From CAZHHM01 sp964532225 (lineage in GTDB: Bacteria > Margulisbacteria > WOR-1 > JAKLHX01): 37,454 bases of DNA. The notes below the pieces were generated by a model. That model was not told where the DNA came from, did not search any database, and worked only from the letters and a program-made list of their open reading frames with translations. Each line of letters begins with the position of its first letter. Position 1 is the first letter of the stretch. The stretch spans positions 1 through 37,454 of the forward strand of contig CAZHHM010000018.1 in assembly GCA_964532225.1 (NCBI GenBank). The letters run 5' to 3'. A program made the position numbers and the translations under genes. Below, piece after piece: positions 24,880 through 32,384 of this stretch.

Positions 24880-25164
24880 GGCCTCCCTTTATTCCCTCGC
24901 CCCCTTCTTCACTCCCATCCCCTCCATCCCTTCATTCCCTTTCTGCTAAAAAAGTGGGTGCGGAGAATAGGAAAAGGGATATATGGGAAAGAAGGGAAAG
25001 AGGTGGAAGATGGGGAGGGGAGACAAGGGAAACAAGGGAAACAGGTGGAAGAGGGGAAAGGGAAACAAGGAAAAGTAAATGAATCGAACCCTCTTCAACC
25101 CCTCAACCCTTCAACCCTTTCCCTTTATCACTTCTTTCCCATATTTCCCTTCTTTCCCATTCTG
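24880..25164. repeat. Gene-free low-complexity tract (pyrimidine arm, purine arm, pyrimidine arm)
   Basis: On the plus strand, 24885-24950 is C/T-rich, 24957-25076 is G/A-rich with units such as AAGGGAAAC, and 25090-25160 is C/T-rich again. A 39-bp stretch (24895-24933) recurs exactly at 26091-26129. No gene is supported here. Confidence 0.7.
24895..24933 (+). repeat. 39-bp exact direct repeat, copy 1
   Basis: Identical to 26091-26129. The sequence is C/T-rich, starting CCTCGCCCCCTTC. The two copies flank the ORF6N gene and the assembly gap. Confidence 0.9.
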
Positions 25165-25710
25165 CTAAATAAACCCAAACTTCCCCTTCGGCTTCTCTTC
25201 TGTTCGAATGATCTGTTTGATGGCGCGAAATATTACGATGATGTCATCATCTATCTTTCCGATCTTATGCTCAAGTTCCCTGATCTTATCACCAAGCTCT
25301 TTATTTGACGCTATCATCCTGCGCAGCTTAACAAATGTCCGCATTATCGCGATGTTGACCTTCACAGCCCTTTCACTATTCAGTATGGAAGACAACATAG
25401 CGATGCCCTGTTCTGTAAAAACGAATACATTGGGTGAGTGCTTAATTTTTGAACTTATCACAAATTGTGATAAGTTCATTATCTCTTCTCTAGTGAGGTC
25501 GAACATAAAATCCTCCGGAAAACGGCCCAGATTTCTTCTTACCGCCTGATTTAAGACCCTTGTCTCAACTCCGTATAATGATGCCAAGTCCCTGTCCAAC
25601 ATCACTTTTTGACCTCTGATAATAAGTATTTTGTTCTCAATTATCTCAATAGGGACCAAATTGTCGTCTTTTTCAGCAGAAACAGCTGTTTTTATATTCT
25701 TTTTGCCCAT
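25165..25710 (-). CDS. ORF6N-domain protein
   Basis: A 181-aa protein with an N-terminal ORF6N domain at about residues 20-105. The conserved block is ILIIRGQKVMLDRDLASLYGV, then a Leu/Asn/Arg segment, RFPEDFMFDLTREE, and VFTEQGIAMLSSIL. A C-terminal helical coiled-coil tail (about 115-165) follows. ORF6N proteins are related to KilA-N/antirepressor proteins of phages and often sit in accessory regions. The role here is unknown. DNA binding is likely from the family. I prefer ATG 25710, with Shine-Dalgarno AAGGAG about 8 nt upstream, over the ATG at 25740. The gene is flanked on both sides by purine/pyrimidine tandem repeats and by exact direct repeats, which marks it as an accessory insertion. 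Confidence 0.88.
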   Translation of the reverse strand: MGKKNIKTAVSAEKDDNLVPIEIIENKILIIRGQKVMLDRDLASLYGVETRVLNQAVRRNLGRFPEDFMFDLTREEIMNLSQFVISSKIKHSPNVFVFTEQGIAMLSSILNSERAVKVNIAIMRTFVKLRRMIASNKELGDKIRELEHKIGKIDDDIIVIFRAIKQIIRTEEKPKGKFGFI

Positions 25711-25807
25711 ATATAGCTCCTTTTGCGCATATACAAGCAATTTGTCCGCCGTTATTTATAGCAGAATGGGAGTAGGGGATGGAAGAGGTGGATGTGGAGG
25801 AAGGGGC

Positions 25808-25852
25808 AAGGGAAACAAGGGAAATAAGGGAAACAAGGGAAATAAGGGAAAC
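25808..25852 (+). repeat. Nonamer tandem repeat (AAGGGAAAY x5)
   Basis: Five perfect 9-bp units in a row, alternating AAGGGAAAC and AAGGGAAAT. It is part of a longer purine-rich tract (about 25770-25884) that runs into the assembly gap. A related tract with the same AAGGGAAAC units lies at 25034-25076, on the other side of the ORF6N gene. Confidence 0.9.
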
Positions 25853-25884
25853 AGGTGGAAGAAGGGAAGGGGATAAAAGGGAAA

Positions 25885-25984
25885 NNNNNNNNNNNNNNNN
25901 NNNNNNNNNNNNNNNNNNNNNNNNNNNNNNNNNNNNNNNNNNNNNNNNNNNNNNNNNNNNNNNNNNNNNNNNNNNNNNNNNNNN
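25885..25984. other. Assembly gap (100 N)
   Basis: Exactly 100 N, the customary placeholder for a scaffold join of unknown length. It lies inside a repeat tract, which explains the broken assembly. Real length and content are unknown. Confidence 0.98.
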
Positions 25985-26000
25985 GGGAAACAAGGAATGA

Positions 26001-26029
26001 AAGTCAAAGGTCAAAAGTCAAAAGGCAAA
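26001..26029 (+). repeat. 29-bp exact direct repeat, copy 2
   Basis: Identical to 24454-24482 (AAGTCAA-type heptads). It is followed about 60 bp later by the second copy of the 39-bp repeat, in the same order as on the other side of the ORF6N gene. Confidence 0.9.
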
Positions 26030-26090
26030 CGATCCCTTTTTGCCTTCACGGGCCCTTTCTTCTATAAAGATCCCATTTTTCCCTTCACCC

Positions 26091-26129
26091 CCTCGCCCCC
26101 TTCTTCACTCCCATCCCCTCCATCCCTTC
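26091..26129 (+). repeat. 39-bp exact direct repeat, copy 2
   Basis: Identical to 24895-24933. The whole stretch 26030-26150 is C/T-rich and holds no gene. Confidence 0.9.
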
Positions 26130-26151
26130 CATCCCTTTTTTCATTCCATCC

Positions 26152-26178
26152 TTGACCTTTCCTCTCCCGTATTATAAA
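26152..26178 (+). promoter_or_regulatory. Candidate promoter for the lipoprotein gene
   Basis: TTGACC at 26152-26157 and TATAAA at 26173-26178, with a short spacer of 15 bp. Transcription would begin about 5 nt before the ATG at 26190, so the message would be nearly leaderless. Confidence 0.4.
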
Positions 26179-26189
26179 TTGTGCATGTA

Positions 26190-27002
26190 ATGAAAAATGT
26201 ATTAAGGACTTTTGCATTTGTATTGTTGGCTGCGTTAGCCTCCGGCTGCGGGTCTTCAGGTTCGTCCGGTACAATAGTCCCAGGCACCGATCTTCTTTAC
26301 CCCATCTATCCCGATACCGATTCAGCCCCAGTTCTTACTTTCTACTGGGGTTCCCCTCGGGCTACTTCAGTTCCTCCAACAGTCTCAGGCATCGGGCGTT
26401 ACGGGGAGTGGGACGGGGGAGGGAATTATTTCAAGACCGGCTATGAGCCGGCAACGGAGATCGAGATCAGGTCAACGTCCTTTGCCGAACCGGTGTACAC
26501 GAACTGCAGCGGAACGGTCGTTAAAAAAGGTGACGTTTCGACCAATGTCTACGGCCAGGAGGTCAGCTATCTCAGCATAAGGTACGGAAGAAAATATGTT
26601 GTCAAGCATCTTCACCTTGCCGACATACCTTCTTCGATAACTGTCGGAAGCACCGTCGATAAAGGGACCCTGATCGGATATACCGAAAGGATGGGCACGG
26701 CTTTCGGGTTCTGGGAGATCGAGATGAACGTCATCAGGTCTGACGAGGTGGTCGCCGTTCCTCCTGACAGTTACTTTGACAGTGCCTCAAGAACAGTCCT
26801 TGCGGCCATATTGAGAGGTGAAGGGGAGTCTTCTTGGGCCCTTGAACTGACCTCGCCCACATCTGAAGGCTGGGTATCTTATGTAGGGACCCGTGAAATG
26901 TGGGGCGATGCGGCCAAATGCGGTATAAGACGCCCGGAGAACTACCGGGGTCTTGATACCTTCCTTTCGGCCTATGGGCTTGACTGGGTCATAGCTCCCT
27001 GA
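26190..27002 (+). CDS. Lipoprotein with degenerate M23-peptidase-like domain
   Basis: A 270-aa protein. Residues 1-19 form a lipoprotein signal peptide ending Leu-Ala-Ser-Gly before Cys20, so it is probably lipid-anchored outside the cytoplasmic membrane. Residues about 95-190 follow the M23 (lysostaphin-type) strand order: EPVYTNCSGTVVKKG, then VVKHLHL at the Tyr-x-His-Leu position, then VDKGTLIGYTERMG. The zinc ligands are lost. There is no HxxxD, and the HLHFE position reads FGFWEIEM. It may therefore bind cell wall or a partner without cutting. I prefer ATG 26190. A GTG at 26181 is possible but lies very close to the -10. A promoter for nusA follows the stop within 20 bp. Confidence 0.8.
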   Translation: MKNVLRTFAFVLLAALASGCGSSGSSGTIVPGTDLLYPIYPDTDSAPVLTFYWGSPRATSVPPTVSGIGRYGEWDGGGNYFKTGYEPATEIEIRSTSFAEPVYTNCSGTVVKKGDVSTNVYGQEVSYLSIRYGRKYVVKHLHLADIPSSITVGSTVDKGTLIGYTERMGTAFGFWEIEMNVIRSDEVVAVPPDSYFDSASRTVLAAILRGEGESSWALELTSPTSEGWVSYVGTREMWGDAAKCGIRRPENYRGLDTFLSAYGLDWVIAP

Positions 27003-27020
27003 GGCCTTTGCCCGTTTCCC

Positions 27021-27049
27021 TTGACCCTCATGCCCCAATGTGCTAATAT
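27021..27049 (+). promoter_or_regulatory. Promoter for the nusA-infB-ligA operon
   Basis: TTGACC (27021-27026), a 17-bp spacer and TAATAT (27044-27049): the best -35/-10 pair in the window. The start site would be near 27056, giving an 80-nt leader that contains a terminator-like hairpin. Confidence 0.7.
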
Positions 27050-27077
27050 TTAATTAACTTTTAGGTCCGTACGAGAC

Positions 27078-27102
27078 AGTGGGTCACCCCCACTTTTTGT
27101 TT
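27078..27102 (+). terminator. Terminator-like hairpin in the nusA leader (possible attenuator)
   Basis: AGTGGG (27078-27083), loop TCACC, CCCACT (27089-27094), then TTTTTGTTTT. It lies downstream of the nusA promoter and 33 bp before the nusA ATG, so it would act inside the leader and not after the lipoprotein gene. Autoregulation of nusA by early termination is known in E. coli. Confidence 0.6.
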
Positions 27103-27135
27103 TATATAAGGGTAAAAGCGGAAAAGGTATAAAAA

Positions 27136-28263
27136 ATGAAGAAAATCGAAGGTTTTGCCAATATGCTCAGCGTCCTTGAGAAGGAAAAGAACATCCCCAA
27201 GGACATGCTTATATCAGCCGTTGAAGCGGCCCTGCTGTCAGCCAGCAAAAAGAAGTTCCGCAACCAGGACAATCTCTTTGCCAAGCTCGAAGCCGACGGC
27301 AGTTTCAAGGTGTTCGCCAAGAGGGTAGTAGCTTCAACCGTTGAGGATGAAGAACTTCAGATAAGCCCTGAGGACGCCAAAAAGATCAACCCCGAAGCCG
27401 AAGAAGGCTCCGAGGTCGAGGTCGAAGTGACCCCTGCAGACCTAGGCAGGATGGCCGCACAGACAGCCAAACAGGTCATCATGCAGAGGATCAGAGAGGC
27501 CGAAAAAGAGCTTTCTTTCGAGGAGTTCAGCAAGAAGCAGGGCGAGCTCGTTAACGGCATTGTTCAGCAGAGGGAGTTCAACGGCTATCTTATAAATCTC
27601 GGCAGGATCGAGGTCCTTCTTCCTTTCACCGAAATGCCTCTTGGCGAAACGCTCCGCAACAAGGACAGGGTAAAGCTTTTCGTCGTCGAAGTTAACAAGA
27701 ACACAAAAGGCCAGATGATCATGGTCTCCCGAACACATCCGGGGCTTATCCGCAAGCTGTTCGAGCTTGAGGTCCCTGAGCTATCCGAAGGCGTGCTCGA
27801 GATAAAGAACATAGTCAGGGAAGCCGGCCGAAGGACCAAGATCGCCATACAGTCAAGGGATCCTAACGTAAGCGTAGTGGGCACCTGCGTCGGCCACATG
27901 GGCGCCAGGATACAGAACATCGTCAGGGAGATAGGCAACGAGAGGATAGATATCATCGAATGGAGAGAGGAGCCCAAGGCCTATATCACTAACGCCCTGA
28001 GCCCGGCAAAGCCGATCAAGATAGACCTCAACAAGGACATTATGACCGCGTCTGTCATGGTGCCCGACAGCCAGCTTTCACTTGCCATAGGCAAAGAAGG
28101 CCAGAACGTAAGGCTTGCTTCAAAGCTTACCGGCTGGAAAATAGATATTTCAAGCGAGACCGGCGAGAAAAAGACCGAAAGCGCAGAAGCAAAGCCGGCC
28201 GAACCTAAAGCAGAAGGGAACCCTGATGCAGAAGAAAAAGTCTCCGGCTCCGGCCAAGATTAA
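27136..28263 (+). CDS. nusA: Transcription termination/antitermination factor NusA
   Basis: Binds RNA polymerase and modulates pausing and termination. The 375-aa protein starts with the RNAP-binding N-terminal domain (residues 1-125), then an S1 domain (about 130-200, GELVNGIVQQREFNGYLINL), then two KH domains (VGHMGARIQNIVREIGNERIDIIEW and DSQLSLAIGKEGQNVRLASKLTGWKIDI). It ends in a Lys/Glu-rich tail without the acidic repeats of enterobacteria. rimP, usually upstream, is absent. The gene has its own promoter. Its last 38 bp overlap the start of infB, with no ylxR or L7Ae-type gene between. Confidence 0.96.
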   Translation: MKKIEGFANMLSVLEKEKNIPKDMLISAVEAALLSASKKKFRNQDNLFAKLEADGSFKVFAKRVVASTVEDEELQISPEDAKKINPEAEEGSEVEVEVTPADLGRMAAQTAKQVIMQRIREAEKELSFEEFSKKQGELVNGIVQQREFNGYLINLGRIEVLLPFTEMPLGETLRNKDRVKLFVVEVNKNTKGQMIMVSRTHPGLIRKLFELEVPELSEGVLEIKNIVREAGRRTKIAIQSRDPNVSVVGTCVGHMGARIQNIVREIGNERIDIIEWREEPKAYITNALSPAKPIKIDLNKDIMTASVMVPDSQLSLAIGKEGQNVRLASKLTGWKIDISSETGEKKTESAEAKPAEPKAEGNPDAEEKVSGSGQD

Positions 28264-30436
28264 GGTCGATGCCCTTGCAAAAGAGCTGAACGTAGACGTA
28301 AAGCTCCTTCTCGGACATCTTAAGGACCTTGGTATACCCGCCAAAACAAAGGCGTCTTCAATTGATGAGGCCTCAGCGCAGATAGTTAAAGGCCTGGTCA
28401 GCAAGACCCCTAAAAAGGACGAGCCAAAAAAGGAACAGCCGCCGGTAAAGGCTGCGGCCACTGTAAAGCAGAAAGAAGCCACGAAAGCTCCTCCTGCGCC
28501 TGTAAAAGCGGATATCCCGGCAGCAAAACCAGCTGTCAGCGAGCCGAAAAAAACAGCGGAAGTGCCCGTTGCAAAAGCGCCTGCTCCGGCTCCGGTTGCG
28601 TCACCCGCACCTGCTCCTGCACCGGTACCTGCACCAATGCCTTCTCCCGCTCCCGTACAGCCGGCAGAAGTAAAGCCAAAACTTAAACAGGTAGTTCTCT
28701 CATCAGGTGAGATCACCGTAAAAGACCTTGCTGCAAAGCTCGAGCTGAAAGCTGCGGAGCTCATCAAAGAACTGATGATGCGCAAGATACTTGCCACCAT
28801 CAATCAGCGCATAGCAATGGACGTCGTAAAAGAGATATGCCTTAAGTTCGGGTTCGAAGTGAAAGAAGAGGAGAAGAAAGAGCTTAAAGGCGCTTCAGCA
28901 GACAATATCGATCCTTCAAAGCTGCTCCCTAGGCCGCCGGTCGTTACCATCATGGGCCATGTCGACCACGGCAAGACCAAGCTCCTTGACGCCATCAGAA
29001 AGACCAACGTTATCGATACCGAGGCCGGAGGCATCACTCAGCATATCGGCGCGTATCAGGTAGAGATCAACCATAAAATGATCACTTTTCTCGATACACC
29101 GGGCCATGAAGCTTTTACCGCTCTCCGTGCCAGAGGCGCGGAATCAACAGACATTGTCGTGCTTGTCGTCGCGGCCGATGACGGCGTCATGCCCCAGACA
29201 AGGGAGGCAATAGACCACGCCAAAGCTTCGGGTGCCCCGATAATCGTCGCGGTCAACAAAATTGACAAGCCCTCCGCCAATCCCGACAGGGTCAAGCAGC
29301 AGCTTAGCGAGCTCGACCTGACCCCCGAAGAATGGGGAGGCCAGACCGTAACGGTCGGCGTCAGCGCTATAAAAGGCACCGGGATAGAGACCCTTCTTGA
29401 AATGATACTGCTTGTCGCCGAGATGCTTGAGCTCAAGGCCAACCCGAACACAAAGGCCTCCGGCGTTGTGGTCGAATCGATGATGGATAAATCCATGGGG
29501 CCTGTCGCTACCGTCCTTGTTAAGCAAGGGACCCTTAAGGTAGGCGATGCTTTCGTATCAGGAGTTACCAGCGGAAGGATCAGGGCCCTCATAAACGATA
29601 AAGGCAAGAGGATATCAAAGGCAGGACCCGCTACGCCGGTAAAGATAATGGGTATCAACGAGGTGCCGGCCGCCGGAGATATATTCCAGGTGCTCGAAAA
29701 TGACAAGGCCGCAAGGGCAGTTGCTGAGAAGAACAGGCTTGAATCTGATCCTTCAAAGTTCAGAGGCAAGGTCCTTTCGCTCGAGGATTTCTCAAAACAG
29801 GTGAAATCAGGGGAGCAGAAGCTGCTCAACCTCATAATCAAGGCCGATGTGCACGGCTCTCAGGAAGCTATAGTCAGCTCTCTCGAGGACCTTACATCGG
29901 GCAACGTCAAGACCCACATCGTCAGGAACAGCACCGGCAACATCACACTGAGCGATATCATGCTGGCAAAGGCTTCTTCAGCCATCATAGTCGGATTTAA
30001 CGTTGATTTTGAAGGGGATTCAAGGTCCATAGCCGAGACCGAAGGCATAGATGTCCGCATGTACAGGATAATCTACGAGGTCATCGACGATATCAAGATG
30101 GCGCTTGAAGGCATGCTCGAGCCCGAGTACGAGGAGGTCCTTACCGGACACGCTGAGGTCAGGGCTCTTTTCAAGTTCTCAAAAGTGGGCGTTATAGCGG
30201 GATGCTTTGTTACCGACGGAAAGATAGTCCGCGGGACAAGCTCCAGGGTATTGAGGGAGTCCGAAAAGATGTTCGAAGGCAAGCTCTCCACCCTCAAAAG
30301 GTTCAAGGACGACGTGAAAGAGGTCTCTTCCGGAATGGAATGCGGAATAACTTTTGATGATTTTGACGCTATCAAACAGGGCGATATCATCGAGACTTAC
30401 GAGATGAAGGTCAAAAGGAAAAATGTCAAGGCCTGA
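28226..30436 (+). CDS. infB: Translation initiation factor IF-2
   Basis: GTPase that brings initiator tRNA to the ribosome. The 736-aa protein has an IF2_N module at residues 11-60, a Pro/Ala/Lys-rich flexible linker at about 65-155, and a second IF2_N-like module at about 160-205. The G domain follows: G1 GHVDHGKT (244-251), G3 DTPGHEAF, G4 NKID, G5 SAIKG. C-terminal domains include YEVIDDIKMALEGMLEPEYEE and end in an initiator-tRNA-binding barrel. The start lies inside the nusA tail in another frame (38-bp overlap). The rbfA start overlaps the stop by 14 bp. Confidence 0.96.
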   Translation: MQKKKSPAPAKIKVDALAKELNVDVKLLLGHLKDLGIPAKTKASSIDEASAQIVKGLVSKTPKKDEPKKEQPPVKAAATVKQKEATKAPPAPVKADIPAAKPAVSEPKKTAEVPVAKAPAPAPVASPAPAPAPVPAPMPSPAPVQPAEVKPKLKQVVLSSGEITVKDLAAKLELKAAELIKELMMRKILATINQRIAMDVVKEICLKFGFEVKEEEKKELKGASADNIDPSKLLPRPPVVTIMGHVDHGKTKLLDAIRKTNVIDTEAGGITQHIGAYQVEINHKMITFLDTPGHEAFTALRARGAESTDIVVLVVAADDGVMPQTREAIDHAKASGAPIIVAVNKIDKPSANPDRVKQQLSELDLTPEEWGGQTVTVGVSAIKGTGIETLLEMILLVAEMLELKANPNTKASGVVVESMMDKSMGPVATVLVKQGTLKVGDAFVSGVTSGRIRALINDKGKRISKAGPATPVKIMGINEVPAAGDIFQVLENDKAARAVAEKNRLESDPSKFRGKVLSLEDFSKQVKSGEQKLLNLIIKADVHGSQEAIVSSLEDLTSGNVKTHIVRNSTGNITLSDIMLAKASSAIIVGFNVDFEGDSRSIAETEGIDVRMYRIIYEVIDDIKMALEGMLEPEYEEVLTGHAEVRALFKFSKVGVIAGCFVTDGKIVRGTSSRVLRESEKMFEGKLSTLKRFKDDVKEVSSGMECGITFDDFDAIKQGDIIETYEMKVKRKNVKA

Positions 30437-30764
30437 CAGGGTCGGACAACTGATCAAGATAGAACTTTCCGAGATAATCCGGAAAGAAGTGGATGACCCG
30501 CGCATAGGCTTCATCACCATTACCGATGTCTCCGTTTCCCCCGACCTTGAGAACGCGAAAGTGTTCGTCAGCGTACTCGGTTCCGACGAAGAAAAGACCA
30601 ACACCATGGCCGGTCTTGAGGCCGCCAAAAAATTCATCAGAGGCAGGCTCGGTCCCAAGCTTGAGCTCCGCCTTGTGCCTAAGCTCTCATTTGAGCTTGA
30701 CTCATCCATAGAGCGCGCTTCAAAGGTCTGGGGGCTGATGAAAAAACTTAAACAAGATGGATAA
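30423..30764 (+). CDS. rbfA: Ribosome-binding factor A
   Basis: A 113-aa KH-like protein needed for maturation of the 16S rRNA 5' end and 30S assembly. The typical sequence runs RPDRVGQLIKIELSEII, then DPRIGFITITDVSVSPDLENAKVFVSV, then LRLVPKLSFELDSSIERASKV. Start ATG 30423 overlaps infB by 14 bp, and the stop overlaps the DHH gene by 8 bp. Confidence 0.95.
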   Translation: MSRPDRVGQLIKIELSEIIRKEVDDPRIGFITITDVSVSPDLENAKVFVSVLGSDEEKTNTMAGLEAAKKFIRGRLGPKLELRLVPKLSFELDSSIERASKVWGLMKKLKQDG

Positions 30765-31710
30765 TATCGTCGATGCCGTAAATAAGGCGGGAAGCTTCCT
30801 TCTCGTGATGCATGTCGATCCCGACGGCGACACGATAGGCTCCTGCTCCGCCTTTGCCCAGGCCCTTCGCAAAATGGGCAAGTCCGCCGTGATATTCTCG
30901 GGCGGGCCCGTTCCCGAGATATACCGCTTCCTTAAAGGCACTGAAAATGTCATCAGCGAGCTGAACGACGATATGCGCTTTGACGCTACGGTGGCTTTTG
31001 ACTGTTCCACGATAACAAGGATCAAAGGCGGGGAGGAGATCAAGAAATACTCGCCTCTCCTGATCAATGTCGACCATCACGAAGACAACTCAAGGTTCGG
31101 TGCCATAAACTACGTCAGGAAGGCCTCGTCCACGGGCGAGATAGTCTATCAGCTACTCAGAAAGTTCAAGGCGGAGTTCGATGCCGATATTGCCGCTTCG
31201 CTCTATACGGCCATCGTCACCGATACGGGCTCTTTCAGGTACGGCAACACTACCGCTTCCGTATTTAAGATAGTTTCAGACCTTGTTAAGCACGGGGCCG
31301 ATCCGCACGACATAGCCACAAGGATATACGAGGCCAAGACCATCTCCGAGATAAAGATACTGGGCAAAGCGCTGGGAAGCCTTGAGACAGTGCTTGACGG
31401 AAGTATCGCCTGGATTCTCCTTTCAAAAGAGGATATCGACTCTAGCGGGGTCACGAACGAGGAGATAAACGGCATCGTGGACCATCTGCGCTCCATTAAG
31501 ACCGTTGATGTTGCTTTCCTTGTCAGGGAGCTGGGGGATGGGAAAGTAAAGGTCAACCTGAGGTCAAAGACAAAGAACATACAGAAAATAGCCAGGCTCC
31601 TTGGCGGAGGAGGGCATCCCAGGGCTTCAGGCGCCGTTCTTGCCGGAGGACTTGAGGATACCAGGGACAGGATCATAACCAGCGTCAAAGAGCTATGGAC
31701 GGAATTATAA
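30757..31710 (+). CDS. DHH/DHHA1 phosphoesterase (NrnA-like nanoRNase/pAp phosphatase)
   Basis: The 317-aa protein has the DHH motifs: MHVDPDGDTIGS (residues about 18-29), FDCST, VDHHEDN, TDTGSFRYGNT, and a DHHA1 C-terminal domain with GGGGHPRASGA. Family members degrade very short RNAs and/or dephosphorylate pAp, and this gene commonly sits between rbfA and truB. The metal ligands are all visible. It overlaps rbfA by 8 bp and truB by 16 bp. Confidence 0.92.
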   Translation: MDNIVDAVNKAGSFLLVMHVDPDGDTIGSCSAFAQALRKMGKSAVIFSGGPVPEIYRFLKGTENVISELNDDMRFDATVAFDCSTITRIKGGEEIKKYSPLLINVDHHEDNSRFGAINYVRKASSTGEIVYQLLRKFKAEFDADIAASLYTAIVTDTGSFRYGNTTASVFKIVSDLVKHGADPHDIATRIYEAKTISEIKILGKALGSLETVLDGSIAWILLSKEDIDSSGVTNEEINGIVDHLRSIKTVDVAFLVRELGDGKVKVNLRSKTKNIQKIARLLGGGGHPRASGAVLAGGLEDTRDRIITSVKELWTEL

Positions 31711-32384
31711 ACGTACTTAAACCCTCCGGAGTTTCCTCGTTCAGGGTCGTAAAGATGATCAAGCGCATCACGTCTTCAAAAAAGGTCGGGCATTGCGGAA
31801 CCCTTGACCCTATGGCTACAGGCGTCCTGCTTATCTGCGTAGGAAAAGCCTGCAAGAGCGCTTCCGACCATCTCGGCTCGGACAAAGAATACGAGGCCGA
31901 TATAGTATTCGGTATCTCTACCGATTCGGGCGACAGTGACGGCAAAGTGACAGCTTCAATGCCTGTATCTTTGACAGGAGAGCAGGTCGAAAAAGCCGTC
32001 CTTTCTTACAAAGGGGATATCGAACAGGTCCCACCCATGGTCTCCGCGCTCCATCACAAAGGGCAAAGGCTGTACGAGCTTGCAAGACAGGGAAAAACAG
32101 TTGAAAGGGCGCCCCGGTCGGTTAAAATATATGACATCGGGCTTCTGGCATACGAGCCTTCCGAAAATCCCAAGGCCACGATAAGAGTATCATGTTCAAA
32201 GGGGACTTATATCAGGACGCTTTGCGAGGACATCGGCAAAAAGCTCGGGGTCCCGGCGCATGAGACAAGGCTGGTAAGGCTCAGGAGCGGCAAATACCGT
32301 ATCGAGAACAGCCTTAAGGTCGAAGATATCGAAAAAGCCGTAAAAGAAGGAAGGGCCGCGGAGATATTCAGCGATGGACATTGA
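31695..32384 (+). CDS. truB: tRNA pseudouridine-55 synthase TruB, short form
   Basis: Makes pseudouridine 55 in the T-loop of tRNA. The catalytic Asp38 is in GHCGTLDPMATG, with QVPPMVSALHHKGQRLYELAR, CSKGTYIRTLCEDIG and the RLRSGKYRI segment also present. At 229 aa it lacks most of the C-terminal PUA-type domain found in the ~300-aa forms. No frameshift is seen, because it runs straight into the ligA start (11-bp overlap). It overlaps the DHH gene by 16 bp. Confidence 0.95.
   Translation: MDGIINVLKPSGVSSFRVVKMIKRITSSKKVGHCGTLDPMATGVLLICVGKACKSASDHLGSDKEYEADIVFGISTDSGDSDGKVTASMPVSLTGEQVEKAVLSYKGDIEQVPPMVSALHHKGQRLYELARQGKTVERAPRSVKIYDIGLLAYEPSENPKATIRVSCSKGTYIRTLCEDIGKKLGVPAHETRLVRLRSGKYRIENSLKVEDIEKAVKEGRAAEIFSDGH

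Noticed and set aside
25631..25876. Short frames reading GNKGNK or similar in the purine tract, and frames crossing the N gap
   Set aside because: They are translations of the AAGGGAAAY repeat or of N, with no start context.
25000..25884. Could the repeated tracts be a CRISPR array?
   Set aside because: Units are 9 bp with no spacers of constant length and no cas genes nearby.
27061..27135. A ribosomal-protein-type leader or a known riboswitch upstream of nusA
   Set aside because: Only a simple hairpin with a T-run is visible; no conserved aptamer core recognised.
28150..28803. A Gly/Ala/Phe-rich 217-codon minus-strand frame opposite infB
   Set aside because: It is the complement of the Pro/Ala/Lys-rich IF-2 linker. 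The odd composition comes from that.
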